The position numbers were made by a program, and so were the translations under genes. This document shows, piece after piece, positions 1 through 11,909 of a stretch of DNA of 64,000 nt (the first letter of the stretch is position 1; every line of letters starts with the position of its first letter). Below the pieces are notes generated by a model. The model was not told the DNA's origin. It ran no database searches and saw nothing but the letters and a program-made list of their open reading frames with translations. The DNA lies in the NCBI RefSeq assembly GCF_029784135.1, contig NC_073744.1, positions 70,420,593-70,484,592 on the forward strand, given 5' to 3'. Source of the stretch: Toxorhynchites rutilus septentrionalis. Taxonomy: Eukaryota; Arthropoda; Insecta; Diptera; Culicidae.

Positions 1-1985
1 GAACACGTGTGCCGGCAATGCCAGAGGGGAGAGTGATGGATCGGTAGGATTCGGTACGTGATTGGTTTGGAATAATTTTAATTAACGAATCTTGTATAAT
101 GCCGGTATTGATTAGGAATTTGTTTTGTGTGCACTACTGTGAGATATAGGTGTTAAGTACAATATTTTGTTAGAATGAAAGGTATTTATTGCTTCTGCGT
201 TTCACTCCATTGCGGAAATCGTACAGCCATTCCTTTCGTTTGGTAAATTATTAATAACATACTTTTTGTTGGTTTTACCACTTGAGGAAAATGTGTTGTA
301 TAATGGATCGATAACTCAAATGGAAGCAGCAGTGTTCAATTTCTCAACGATGTTTTCGTTCATCTTCATTGTTGTCTCGAGTTTCCACTGTGTGCAGAAT
401 GCTTTCAATAGTTTATTTCCACTACGTGCCCTGCGTTTCTTTTGCTCAAAAACTGATATTAAGAGGATTCAAGTGCTAAGTTAGTCTCCCAATAATTGAC
501 GAAAAATAACAACTCGACTGGCGAAATGGACCAGCTGCACCAGTTCAATACAAAATGAAACATTATTTCCAATAACATGCACTCGGGTGCTCCTTCTCAT
601 CAATTCTGAATCAGCACACAACAGTGCGGTGAGCGGTGCGAGGCAAAAACATGTTTTTGATATCTAAATCTAGACCAAATTGCTGCCCTTTCGTTTACAT
701 TCCATCGTGGTACAAGTCAATGGGTCGGAAGAACCAGATGGACTGCTCATAAAAGTGTAATATATGATTACCTAAGGCGGAACCGAGCTGAGCCCCCTCC
801 ATCTGCATAATAATATTGGCCGAAACGAAGCCGGGTAGGTCAACACGGCCGCAAAAAAAAGGACTCGCCCCTCAAATATGCGAGCGATTCTCTGGATTAC
901 CATTCGATATGAATCCCGCATAATCCATAAAAAATCATACCCAAATTGCCATTACAACATGCATATTTGATTTCACCAGTTGCGATGGACAATTTATTCT
1001 CCCAGTGGCGGACCGTAAGAGCCTCTCTCGGTCCATCTCCACCCACCCCCTCATTCGGTTTCCATCAGGCGCGGGCAGCCCGAATTTGACGGTTTGATGT
1101 ATCGTTTTCATTTTTGTTAGATCAGAGAAAATATAGGCAAAATGTTCCATTTGAAATGGAAATGGGAGCACCGCTGCGAGCTTCACGTGAATCCACCGAG
1201 CAGAACGGACCAACCCAAGGAAAATAACACACCGGCGCTACGAAAGCAGACTGGTATTCGCGATGGAAATCTGAGTCTGGATTTGCTGTGGTAGACCAAA
1301 TTTTCCTGGCTCGACCATTCACTGGATCCAGCTTTTACCGGAATCCCTCCCCTCGATGTTTCGAGGCTGTTTTATTTTCGACTCTCGATTGAAGGAAGAC
1401 ATACATACGTTCGCGTTCAATGGCGAGCTTTTGTTCAGGACCTAACCTCGTACCGGATCGCGTTGTTTCGCTCAATCAAATCATGTGTTGCCAATGAATT
1501 TGAAACGAATGAAAGAAAATCCTTTTACAAATAATGCCTGTGGTGTTCATGAAGGGATATTTTGTTCTGAATTGGCTGAACTGAAATAGTCTATGAAACA
1601 AGGCGAACCCATTATTTTTGAAAAAGTTTTGTTTTAATCATTGGAGTATGTACCTGCCTATTAATCTGTTGTGAATACCAGGTAGTCAAAGAACATTTAT
1701 CGTTGTGTGAAATACATTTTATTATTCAGTATAATATCACTGAACTTCGACACACATTTCTAATTCGAAGATATCATCCCTGACGCGAGTGTTCAGAAGA
1801 AATACGTCGACATACACTTTCACGGTTTCTGTTATCTTTCCGTTCGATAAACAATATGACGCATGATTTTTGTTTGGGATAACGTTTGCATTGAAAAAAT
1901 GAACTTTTTTCGGATGGTGATAAAAAACTAAGACAGATAATTGAGTTTGTTAAATTTCCCATGAAAGGTAATTATATTAGTTTAC
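1..1985. other. no gene recognised
   Basis: I see no coding region with protein-family similarity, no RNA gene and no delimited mobile element. The open frames present are short and lack domain signatures. The stretch near 1000-1330 is somewhat more GC-rich than its surroundings. It is most likely intergenic or intronic DNA. Confidence 0.5.
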
Positions 1986-2766
1986 TTACAAAAAAAAATC
2001 TACGCCCTTGCGAGCGGCCTTCCGACAAATAACCGAATCATTAGCCATGGTGGACGAAAACATGCGTGTAGGCATGTTTTTGAGTTCTTTATTCGTTTTA
2101 TTCATCAATTCCTTCTCAGTTTTCGCGACAAATTTGTTGGAGTAGATCTCACGCTTTAGGTTGCCCAGAAATTCTCGATGGGACGCAGCTGGGGGACGTT
2201 GGGCGGGTTCACCGACTTGGGTACCACATCGATTTTCAGCCACTCCATCTCCTCTAACGATCATTTCGAGTAGTGGGCCGACGCCAGATCCGGCCAGAAC
2301 ACCGCGTCTTCGCCCTTATGGTGTTGTTTGATGAATGACGTAACTTCCGGCAGGCACTTCGTACTATAAATTTCCCCGTTCACGGCCAGTCCGGAGCTAA
2401 ATAAGAGCGGCTTTTCCATCCCCTTCTCGCTGATTGTCAGCCTCAGCAGCACTTTCTTGGAGAACTTGGTGTGTGAAATAATTTTCACTTCGGAGCTCAG
2501 GAAGCTCGGGGCCACTGTCGCTATGTCATTACTTGCGGGACGGACGGGACTTCCGATTTCTGACATATATGTCCATGTTCGCCAGGTACTTTTTCACTGT
2601 TTGGCCGGTTGCATCGACCTTCCGGCCAAGCGAACGCAGCGATGTAGCCACTTTTCCCTCGATCTTCGTCTTCAGCATCCTTTGAAGCTTCTTGTCCAAT
2701 AGTGCCAACTTGTTGTAGAACGGGCGTATCCGGCATCCACAAATGTCCGTTTTCGACGCGTAAAAA
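1986..2766 (-). pseudogene. ITmD37E/mariner-type transposase remnant
   Basis: Three minus-strand pieces read in order as one broken DNA-transposon transposase, a DDE/D enzyme that cuts and pastes its element. Bases 2766-2529 hold an N-terminal helix-turn-helix-like stretch with SLRSLGRKVDATGQTVKKYL. Bases 2566-2261 hold the core with LLRLTISEKGMEKPLL and the second catalytic block FWPDLASAHYSK. Bases 2264-1986 hold the last acidic block near EFLGNLKREIYSNKF. The D-to-E spacing and wording suit the mosquito ITmD37E group. The reading frame changes at least twice, and the segment that should carry the first catalytic Asp is missing, so the enzyme is dead. The upstream end is cut by an unrelated repeat at about 2797. 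No clear terminal repeats were found. Confidence 0.7.
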
Positions 2767-2796
2767 CATTTATTGCCCCCTAAAAGCTCCATATGC

Positions 2797-3115
2797 CAAA
2801 TTTGGTTTCATTTGCTCGATTAATTCTCGAGTTATGCAGCCTAAGGTGGCAGCGAAAATGGTCATGTCAAATTTCAAAAACCGACCATGTACATTTTGTT
2901 TACCCATACCTTCATTGCCTCTCAGGCTATGTCCCAAAAGGTCGATTTTCGGCCAAATTTTTTTTCGAGATGACACAGATCTCGACGTTTCATGCATTTT
3001 TAAGTCATTTGGCATCGAAAAAGAAATTCGATTTTCCAAATTTCCTTTATCGAATCGAATCGATTTTTTTCGAAAATCCGAGTTATTTTTTCTTTAAGTT
3101 CCTCCAATTTTGTGG
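2797..3115. repeat. MITE-like repeat interrupting the transposase remnant
   Basis: The sequence contains GGTGGCAGCGAAAATGGTCA, followed by a GTCGATTTTCGG block and a CGAGATCTCGACG-like stretch. These resemble the hAT-type repeat at 58606-58880 (GGTGCCAATGAAAATGGTCA; GTCGAAAATCGG). It directly abuts the N-terminal end of the ITmD37E remnant and probably inserted there. Boundaries are approximate and no target duplication was identified. Confidence 0.4.
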
Positions 3116-3597
3116 CTTATTAACATAGCAACGGTCCTTCACGTACCCCCAGAGGAAGTAATCGACGACGAGAAATGTTGAAATTCTTACCATAAGAGGA
3201 CAAAATTTCATTAAAGCTGAAATTGTAAATTGTACATCTTAACACTAAAAACCTTAATCCGATCAGACTGAACGAGTAGCCGAATATTATCGTCCCGAAG
3301 TGGGAAATGCAGTGTTATCATCGACAGAGCGAAAAAAATTCTTATAAGGAGCTATTCGATTTTTTTGCGCGAACGTTCAATCTGAAAGGCCCTGTATGTG
3401 TTTGAAGAAACGCCTTTTATTGAACTTTAACAGTTTACAAAAAAAAAACATTTTGCAAATTTTTGCTACCTAAATAGTTTGTAATACTTAAGGACACAAA
3501 TAATGTTGATTTTGTCGTATTCTAATCTAGATCGGATCTCATTAACAAAATCGGATCTCATTAACACAATTTCCAATATTTGTGAATGTTGTAGACA
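3116..3597. other. no gene recognised
   Basis: AT-rich DNA without recognisable coding or delimited repeats. It includes a direct short duplication near 3536-3565 (atcggatctcattaacaaaa followed by a near copy). Confidence 0.4.
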
Positions 3598-4039
3598 CTG
3601 GTGGAACCCCAATTATCCGCGTGTGGATGATCCGCGGTGTGGATTATTCGCGACAGCGAGTTCTATAGTAAATCTAAAGCCCTTCCCGGAATTTGTCAGT
3701 GAATGATAGGCTCATGCACTTTTGTTTTGGTCATGGCTTTCACATTATCTAATCACTGGTTTACACGACCTTGTAGATGGATAGTTTAATGATTTCTGTA
3801 TCGATAAAACATAGTGTTCACTACTTACCTAAAGAATACCTGAAATGAAATTAAAAGAAATATGTAAATACTCACCTACACGATGCACTCACCTGAGAGA
3901 GAGGAGCCAGCTCGCTTTTGTTGTGATCACCCTTATGTCAGCGCGGACCAGTCACGGTGAACCAAGGGGAAGTATTGAAATATGTAGAAAATTTCAAAAT
4001 GACATTTTTTTGCAAGACATTTTATGTGAAAATAATTTT

Positions 4040-5604
4040 GACGTCGGACTACATCCTTCATTTCTATACAGGGGTGTAAGTTCAAAGCTTCGAAAACAAG
4101 AGTGTTACATTGGAGAAACAAGATTTTGAGCAATAAAACCTCTTCGCCGGTTGAAAGAAATGTAATGATAACCGCTCCATTCGAAAGATAAAATGTCTAC
4201 GCGTTATATGTGTGTTACTTATTGATCCAAAAACTTGTTTCAATAGCTAAAAAATTGCTTTGAAGGCAAGCAATTGAAATCACAAAAATCTGTATATAAG
4301 GAATATAAGGTGCAAGCTCGGAAATGCACTCAATTATAATTGTACAGCGGTTAGATCATTTTGGAACAGTTACTGCTACAAAAAAAAACTTGCTACTGTG
4401 AAGAAGGCGACCAGCAAGAAGAAAGCTGCTGATGTGGCTGCCCGAAAGCAAAAGTCAAACAAATCCTCAAAAATCGCTGCATGCAAGCCGAAAACGCCGA
4501 AGCCATAGAAATCAGTAGCAGCTTCGAAAAAAACTACCATAGCCACACATAACGCACAACACGAGAGAAAACAAGATAGTGTTTTCAGCAAATCAAATCC
4601 AGTTCTTTTCAGAAAGAGTTTATCAAATACTGCGGTCAAATACATTCTTTTTGTAATTTCTTCGATCAAGTGCGATCAACGTAAGATTACATCTTTCGAG
4701 CACTTTTTAGGGGTACAATGAATCTTGAGAAAGACAATTCATTCCGGATCGACACTCACACAAACAATGTCCACTCATCAATGTCACAAAAGGAAAGTGA
4801 GTGTTGTGAGGGAGAGCAGAGTGAGCGCTTCATTTATGTAGACTGTTTGGAAGCGACAGTTATGTTGTCTATGGGAAATGGTATACAAATTAAATCACAC
4901 ATAAAGGGGAGAAAGAATCTTGACCCTTTTAGTTTTGTGGACAAGACCAATTGGTTCACCTTCACTATCGGTCAATTCGATTGGATCTTCAGTGATACTA
5001 TTGCCTTGATTAGCAACCTGCATGTCAAATTTAAAATTTGCATATGAATGGTCCATCAGTGATGGGCAGGAATATCATGGCAAAGATGACGAGAGACTGG
5101 TAGGATAATTCTCATCTTCATCCGAATCGTGATCACTGCCTGTTAAAATTGCAGACACAGCATCCTTTTTAGTCAACCTACTATTATTTCCATCGGACAC
5201 AAACAAAATTCCATTAAAATGCACCTGAGAGAAATCAATGTTGACTCTTTTAATTGGAAGATTAGCACTTATTTTATATATTCCACATACGTTGCATATT
5301 CAAATTGCATCGGAGAATATACAATCATCGCCCACATTGCAAAAATCGATTCACTGAGCTTGCAGCAATAGATCAACCTGGAACCAGTGAAAGAATGAAA
5401 AAAAATTCGGATATTGTTTTAGTAATCATCGAAATAATTCTTTAGAACACCTATATCGAAATTATCAAAAGTAAAAAAAAAATGTTGGAATGGGCCGATG
5501 CTGCTGGAAGCCATGATGTGGGCTGGCCTGGTACATCTTTTATTATTTCCTACATGATCCTTCTTATACCCCCCATATATTCCTGTTAGACGCAGTCCTA
5601 CGTC
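4040..5604 (+). mobile_element. D-family element copy D1 (carries histone H1-like tail)
   Basis: The ends are inverted copies of a decayed 16-base palindrome: GACGTCGGACTACATC at 4040 and GACGCAGTCCTACGTC ending at 5604. The left end continues CTTCATTTCTATACAGGGGT, which D2 and D3 at 26124 and 29294 match. A TATA motif (tgtatataag, 4291-4300) precedes the histone H1-like stretch. A second D-type end (AACGTAAGATTACATC, 4678-4693) in direct orientation recurs in D2 at 26970, so the ancestral element was already composite. Confidence 0.6.
4388..4510 (+). pseudogene. histone H1-like C-terminal tail fragment
   Basis: After the run of A at about 4380, the + strand reads KLATVKKATSKKKAADVAA, continues RKQKSNKSSK and CKPKTPKP, and then reaches a stop. 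Dense lysine with A, T, S and P, and the KTPKP end, are typical of the C-terminal domain of linker histone H1, which binds linker DNA. The globular domain is missing. About 90 bases upstream is a TATA-containing promoter-like block shared with four other D copies. I infer a captured H1 gene with an internal deletion. Low-complexity lysine-rich sequence makes the match less certain than for the H3 copies. Confidence 0.5.
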
Positions 5605-6174
5605 AAAAATCAAATCGGGGATAAAAACGCACAAAAATACTCACAAACAAAGGTTCACGTCAAGTTTGAACACTTTTCTCATAAATGAATGACAACAACA
5701 TGCTTGATTGAAATTGTCAGATTGGAATTTTCTTGATGATGATGCGTAAGAAGAATAAGAAGAAAACAAACTATCTGTCATTCAGCTGGCTCCTCTCTCT
5801 CAGGCACTCACCATACACCTTGAAAATAAGAACACATAATTAATACTTACCAGTTTTTACACACATCACACACTGTGCGAAACCAGAGACAGGCGGTGAA
5901 ACACGCCTTGTTGACAATACACAAACAACACAAAAACACATTGTAAATAGGAAGACAAGAGAAAAAGAGTATACAAATAGAGACGAAAGAAACAAGTTGG
6001 ATTAACGAACGGACGGTGTTCAAAAGTTTTAATTTGAAACGAGCGAAAGAAAGTATTCGAGAATTCGGTGCAGGTGTTTCGAGTCAGTCAAGAATAATTC
6101 GCGTTCAGTTGAAGTGATTTAGAAGGTGCCGCAAATAAGAAACAAGTACTGCGGCAATCAGTGCTTGAACATAA

Positions 6175-6192
6175 TTTGGTCCTTCGAACCGG
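6175..6192 (+). promoter_or_regulatory. primer-binding site of the BEL element
   Basis: Directly after the 5' LTR end at 6171 comes TTTGGTCCTTCGAACCGG. A TGG start a few bases past the LTR followed by tRNA acceptor/T-arm-like sequence is the normal arrangement for minus-strand priming by a host tRNA. I cannot name the tRNA without a search. Confidence 0.6.
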
Positions 6193-6647
6193 ATATGTGT
6201 ACCGCAAAGTGTAAACATTGTGTGTATAAACAAACGGATCGATTAGAAAATCGATTTTATATCGATTAAGTGGTGACAAAGTGCGTAGAAAATCACCGTC
6301 GGTAGTGTCCCCGAGTGATAATTCGCCATCGTGAAAGTGTTCCCTCCAAGAATCCGCCATCGAGAAAAAAAGTACAGTATTCACACCGTAAGTACAGTAT
6401 TGTGCAGTGAACAAACAACAGCAACAAGCGACAGAATCATTCACAGCGTCGGCTGTTTTGTTCGCTGTTTGTTTTGGTCGATCTGCAGCGATGACGGTGT
6501 GCCCGATAGACGATTAAAGTGAAGAAAATATTTCTGGCAAAAGTTTTCACAAAAATAAATTGAAATTGATTTCGATTGTGGAGAAGTGATTCTTGGAGGT
6601 TGAATTAGTGCGCGAACCGGGAGTGACACTACCGAGAGAAAGGAAAA

Positions 6648-8529
6648 TGGCGGAGAGAAATAGTGCGAAAAAAAGTTGGCCGTAGCCACCGAAGAGGAAA
6701 ATAGTGTGAATGTAATTAGCGAGCTGGAGCACACCAAGGACAACATCGTCGATTCCTTGGGGTTGCTGGAGTTCTACGTGCAGGAATTCGACAAGACGGA
6801 GAAGATCCAAGGACAGGTAGGAGCGTGGGCAGAGAAGTTGGAGCAGTTCTATGATGATTACCATCGGATCGTCGCGAAACTGGAGAGTTTCTCCACCGAA
6901 GAGGAGCCCGTTGACTTAAAAGGTGAGCGTATCGATTTTGACACCCGGTATTACGCGCTGCGCGCGTTTTACATGAGTAAATTAAAGAAATCCAGTGGTT
7001 CAGCGTCCGTAAATCCTCCGCCTCCGGTGAGACCTCTCAACATACGGCTACCGGAGTTGATTTTGCCTAAATTTAGCGGGAAACTGGAAGACTGGTGTGT
7101 TTTTCGCGATTCGTTTGAGTCAGCGGTTGGTTCTCGTGACGATATCAGTGCGGTCGAGAAGATGCACTATTTGAAGGGCCTAGTGCATGGAGAAGCAGCG
7201 CGCATCCTCGACCCGATAAAAATCAGCGAGCAGGGATACAAAGACGCCTGGCGATCGTTGCGTCTGCGGTTCGAGAATAAACGTCAGCTGATCAAATGCC
7301 ACATCAAAACCCTCTTCGATACCCCAACGATGCGCAAGGAGAGCGCCGAAGAACTTCTGACCTTGGTGGACCGTTTTGAACAACAAGTTTCCGTTCTCAA
7401 GAATTTGGGAGAACCGGCCGATCGTTGGAGTTCTCTTCTTGTTTACCTGTTGTCTGTCCGTCTCGATCCGAGTACGTTACGCGAATGGGAGAATCACTGC
7501 GCCAAACTCGACGCCGATAACATCGCCGCTGTTCTGGGAGGTACCGCCCGAGATTTCGACCATATCAACGAGGAGTCAACAGCAATGCCTTCGTACGTTT
7601 CCATGGTCAATTACCTCCAGAATTATGCTCGAGTTTTGCAAGCCGTCTCTCCTATCGTCTCCCAGTCTGCTCCACGCTCCAAGCCGCCTCGCCCTCTGCC
7701 TCCACCTACCAAGTTCGTTTCGTTTCCTGCAGCAGCACAGTCTGAACCGTCCAGTTCAGCTGCAGCCAGTGTCATCCAGTCTTCGAAACCATGCGTCAAG
7801 TGCGGTCAAGCGCACTACCTCTACCAGTGTCCCGAGTTCCGCAAGATGACCGTCACCCAACGATCGGAGCTCGTGCGGCGAAACCGGTTGTGTATGAACT
7901 GCATGCGTTCAAACTCTCACTATGCGAGGACCTGTTCTGCCCAGAGATGTCGTGTGTGCTCCAAGAAGCACCATACTCTTCTGCACTTGGATTCTACCGA
8001 TTCAGGTGTCGGTTCTGGCAGTCAGTCTAATACCAGCTGCTGCGTGGCACTCCAGCAACAAAACTCTTCTGCTCCACAAGCCCAAGTAGCATCCGTTTCG
8101 CAAACCGCGAAGTCCGCCACCACAGTCGCCGTCCAGCAACAGTCTCCCTTTACGTCGAACAACTACAAAGTCAATGGCTCTTCTGGAAACCCACAGTACG
8201 CTCTCGTTACGCATTCTGCGGGGACGATTCCAGAAGCTGTCTTCCTACCAACCGCCATGGTGAACATCAGGGACAGTAGAGGTCGAGTTTGCACCGTGCG
8301 CTGCTTGTTGGACTGTGCTTCCCAACGTAGTTTCGTGTCGAAGGCTGCATGTGATCGACTGCAGCTCCCACGTATTCGTCTACCGAATTCAATCACCGTC
8401 AGCGGAATCGGTAATTCTACAACATCGGTTGAGTACCAGTCCACGGTGACGATCTTCTCGCGAGTGTCGCCGTTCACCATCAAGGACACGATGTTGGTGC
8501 TGCCATCAATCACTGTGAAGCTTCCATAG
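6648..8529 (+). pseudogene. BEL Gag and protease (frameshifted, ends at an in-frame TAG)
   Basis: The likely start is the ATG at 6648 (context AAAATGG). A run of seven A at 6668-6674 puts the downstream frame out by one. The long frame from about 6676 carries a DUF1759-type Gag core with LPKFSGKLEDWCVFRDSFES, then a Pro/Ala-rich linker. Next come cysteine-histidine knuckles (CVKCGQAHYLYQC, CMNC, CRVCSKKHH) that would bind RNA. A DUF1758-type protease segment follows, with LLDCASQRSFVS where the family usually has a DSG or DTG-like triad. The frame stops at TAG 8527-8529, but the same frame continues with protease sequence beyond it. Either this is a nonsense mutation or, less likely, a read-through stop. 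Confidence 0.85.
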
Positions 8530-8973
8530 TCGACGGTAGACACTCGTCACTGGTCCATTCCTCGCCATCTGGATCTTGCCGATCCTACATTTGCGGTTAC
8601 TGGAAACATTGACATTATCCTGGGTGCAGCACATTTCCTCCGTGTGCTCCGTTATGGTCGTATTTCGCTTGGAGATGACTCGCCTCTGCTGCAAAGCACC
8701 GAGTTCGGTTGGGTCGTTTCCGGAAAATGTGTGCTGAACAACCACGACCACAGTGATTCGCAAAGGTGCCAGTTCAGCGACCCTTGCACCATCAACGAGC
8801 TGGTCAATCGTTTCTGGCAGCTTGAAGAGATCCAGAACAACAAGGGATGGTCACCGTCAGAACGGTACTGCGAAGAGCACTTCACCGCTAACACCGTTCG
8901 CAACGCCGATGGACGCTACGTTGTGAGACTTCCCAAACGCGCCAAAGTGGAAGGAACACGCAACGCCAACTAA
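8530..8973 (+). pseudogene. BEL protease C-terminus and start of the RT region
   Basis: This is in the same frame as the upstream Gag-protease, past the TAG. It reads HWSIPRHLDLADPTFAV, DIILGAAHF and LLQSTEFGWVVSG, which are standard BEL protease-to-RT linker motifs. It then reads WSPSERYCEEHFTANTV and GRYVVRLPKRAKVE. It ends at TAA 8971-8973, at the deletion junction where the RT fingers and palm should begin. Confidence 0.8.
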
Positions 8974-9675
8974 GAGAACGGTACTTTCCGACATCAGCAG
9001 CCTTTTTGATCCACTGGGGTTGATTGGTCCGACGATCGCCAGGGCTAAAATCAAGCTTCAAGGATTGTGGAAGCTGCAGCTTGACTGGGACACACCAGTA
9101 CCCGATCAGTTCGCCCACGATTGGACCTGTTTTCGGCAGAAACTCGTCGCACTCGTACATGTTCGTGTTCCACGTCACGTTCTTCGTCCGGGTTACACAC
9201 GCCTGGAGATTCATGGCTTCAGCGATGCTTCGGAGGACGCCTATGGCGCATGCATATATCTTCGCTCCGTTTTCGCTGCTGGAACGTGTACCGTACGTCT
9301 TCTCAGCGCAAAGTCCAAGGTTGCTCCGATCCAAACGACGACTATTCCTCGCCTTGAGTTGTGCGCAGCGCAGCTCCTCTCCAGACTTCTCACGAAGGTT
9401 TGTACAGCGTCGACGTTTCAGCAACGACATACCTGTGGACTGATTCAATGATCGTGCTGAACTGGATCTTGGCCACACCGTCAACCTGGAAGACGTTTGT
9501 AGCGAACCGTGTGGCAGAAATACAAGAGCTCACGTCTCATGCTGTGTGGCACCACGTCCCGTCAGAAGATAATCCCGCAGATTTAATCTCCCGTGGAAAA
9601 GACCTCGATGAACTTCTCGACGCTTCGTTGTGGTGGAACGGACCGACGTGGTTGCACTCCGAGACTTCTCCGTGA
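8974..9675 (+). pseudogene. BEL RT tail and RNase H (two frameshifts)
   Basis: The sequence resumes with RTVLSDISSLFDPLGLIGPT, a motif that follows the RT thumb in BEL elements, in a different frame from the upstream part. RNase H-like motifs follow: LEIHGFSDASEDAYGACIY, RLELCAAQLLSRLL, and in another frame YLWTDSMIVLNWI and SEDNPADLISRG. Frame changes are visible near 9410 and 9665. The whole RT core with its aspartate box is absent, roughly 300 or more residues compared with complete relatives. Confidence 0.85.
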
Positions 9676-11317
9676 CCCGAAACCGTACCCTATTCCAGAG
9701 CTACCACGGAGATTCTTGAGACTCGTAAGACAGTGGCCCTTCCAGTTGCTGACCAAGAACCACCCGATATCATCGATCACTACCACAGCATTCGTCAAGT
9801 GCTCCGAGTGGCTGCCCTCCTCTGGCGATTCTGCGAAAACCGAAAACTGTCGTCGTCACGCACAAAACCAACCACGCGTTGTTGGACCGCTGACTCCCGA
9901 AGACATCGACCACGCCTTGTTGATGCTGATTCGCAGAGTCCAAGGGCAGTGCTTTGACATCGAGATACGGCAGCTTACTAGTTCTGGCCAGGTGGACAGA
10001 AAGTCGAAGCTCCGTTTCCTACATCCCCAGATTGTGGACGGAATAATCCGAGTTGGCGGCCGGTTGCACTTCGCGCGAATACCGATCGACGAGAGACATC
10101 CCATCGTGCTACCTGCTAACCATCGACTCACTGAGATGATCTGTCGACGAGAGCACCTCAAGACGCTGCACGTTGGTCCAGGATTGCTGCTTTCGTCCCT
10201 CCGTCAGAGATTTTGGCCTCTTGGCGGTCGGAACCTTGTGCGAAAGGTCATTCATCGATGCGTCACGTGTACGCGAGCCAAACCTCAGTCGTTGCAGCAC
10301 CTGATGGGCAACCTTCCACCAGTTCGGGTCAACCAGGCGTACCCATTCCAAAACGTTGGTGTCGACCTTGCTGGGCCATTCTACGTTCGAACCGCGTTAA
10401 GGAACAAGCGAACACCGTTTTTCAAGGCCTACATTGTGGTGTACGTCTGTATGGCTACAAAAGCTGCGCATCTCGACCTCGTCACCGATCTGACGACCGC
10501 AGCATTCATCGCCAGCCTTCGTCGATTCGTCAGTCGAAGGGGAAAGCCGAGCCACATCTTCTGCGATAATGCGACCAACTTCGTCGGTGCACAGCGAGAG
10601 CTATGGGAACTGAGGAAACTCTTCCAGTCCCAACACCATCAGGATGCTGTAGCCAGAGAGTGCACGGATGATGGAATCGAATTCCACTTCATTCCGCCCC
10701 GCTCGCCGTCGTTTGGAGGAATCGGGGAGGCATGCGTGAAGTCCGCCAAGATGCATCTGCGCAGGATTCTTGGAAATGCCCATTTGACCGAGACCGAACT
10801 CCAGACAGCTCTGTGCCAAGTTGAAGCAATGCTTAACTCTCGTCCGATTACGCCAATGCCAGGCGCTCCAACAGACGAACTCTCGCTGACTCCAGGACAC
10901 TTCTTGATCGGTCGGCCGCTTAACGCGATGCCTGATCCCGATAAGACTAGCATCTCAGAGAATCGTTTGTCTCGCTGGGAACGAGTACAGCAGTTGTCGC
11001 AGCATTTTTGGAACCGCTGGCATACTGAATACCTCACCACGCTGCAACATCGATACCGGTGGACTGAAGCATTGGATAACCTTGCCGTTGGGTCCATCGT
11101 CGTCTTGAAGGATGAACAGCTACCACCGCAGAAGTGGGCCCTGGGTCGCGTGCTTAGCGTGCATCCCGGTACCGATGGCCGTGTTCGAGTAGCCACCGTG
11201 AAGACCAGCTCCGGAATCATGCAACGTGCGATCTCTAAGCTGTGCCTGCTTCCTGTTGAGATCGATCCGGAATCCGTTTCACCGACGCCAGAACTAGCTG
11301 GTCCTAGCTCAGGGTGA
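9676..11317 (+). pseudogene. BEL integrase
   Basis: The open frame covers the integrase, which inserts the cDNA into the genome. A zinc-binding HHCC module is visible (H-LKTL-H, then CVTC). The catalytic core shows all three acidic residues: D in VGVDLAGPF, D in CDNATNFVGA and E in GIGEACVKSAK. The C-terminal part has SLTPGHFLIGRPL and the basic region WALGRVLSVHPGTDGRVRVA typical of BEL integrases. This part is intact, but it depends on a polyprotein whose upstream frame is broken, so I call it a pseudogene segment. Confidence 0.85.
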
Positions 11318-11909
11318 GAAGTCGCTAGTACGGGGTACTGGCCCAAGCTCGGGGGTATCGAGCGTTTTCCTGGTGCATCTGTAAAGAGAACAAGGCCTCG
11401 CCGTGTGGGCTTTTCGGAGTCCCCGGCTGAGACTTGACAGCAGTTAAGTACTCCCGTTTGTGTTCTCTTCCGATCGATACAACCGTGTTTAATTACAGTT
11501 TTCCATCTACTACAAGATCAACGATGCACCAGAACCCAAGACAGCGCCAGCCCTGTGAAGCAACCACATCAAAGAAGAAATGCGTTCGAGGAACATCTCT
11601 AATAAGAAAAAAAAAGTCTCGTCATGTGGGTTCGGTAATTCCGACCCCTTGGGGTGCGGCAACCCCGGCCCCGTGACCGAGACTTAACGCAAGTTAAGTT
11701 CTCCTTTTACACTACTCATTGCCAGTCGTCGTACGAATTCTTCTTCCCCACAGAAACAATCAAGGACGTTTCCATGTCGTGCGACGTCGACGATGCGTAG
11801 CCGTCTTCTGCTGAAGCAACAATACCGACCTATCCTCCAGGTCCTCCATGGAATATGATTCCACCGCTGATGTTCAAATGAACGAACGAAATTTCATTGG
11901 CGGCCGGAA
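11318..11909 (+). other. BEL 3' untranslated region with internal duplication and PPT-like end
   Basis: This lies between the integrase stop and the 3' LTR. Two related blocks occur: one around 11395-11460 with TGTGGGCTTTTCGG and GAGACTTGACAGCAGTTAAG, and one around 11625-11710 with TGTGGGTTCGGTAATTCCGA and GAGACTTAACGCAAGTTAAG. The purine-rich GGCGGCCGGAA just before the LTR at 11910 could be the plus-strand primer site. Confidence 0.5.

Larger units (their letters stand above)
3893..5803. mobile_element. non-autonomous DNA element with 20-bp TIRs inside the LTR
   Basis: Perfect 20-bp inverted ends CTGAGAGAGAGGAGCCAGCT lie at 3893-3912 and 5784-5803. The 8-bp duplication GCACTCAC lies at 3885-3892 and 5804-5811. 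An 8-bp duplication points to hAT-like (or P/Merlin-like) transposition. The 3' LTR preserves the uninterrupted site. About 340 bases belong to this element, and the rest (4040-5604) is a further nested D-family element. No transposase is encoded. Confidence 0.8.
3815..6171 (+). repeat. 5' LTR of the BEL element, interrupted
   Basis: The LTR consists of 3815-3892 plus 5804-6171. It matches the 3' LTR at 11910-12347 almost base for base, with only a few substitutions visible, for example gatgcactc here against gatacactc there. The high similarity indicates a fairly recent integration. The 1.9-kb gap is an inserted DNA element with an 8-bp duplication of LTR sequence. Confidence 0.9.

Noticed and set aside
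4376..4669. Minus-strand open frame of 97 codons in D1
   Set aside because: It is the antisense shadow of the lysine-rich H1-like stretch on the + strand. Its Phe/Ala-rich composition follows from reverse-complemented lysine codons.
8527..8529. Programmed read-through at the BEL Gag-protease TAG
   Set aside because: Possible, since the frame continues, but the copy has other inactivating changes and the stop lies inside the protease. A nonsense mutation is the simpler reading.
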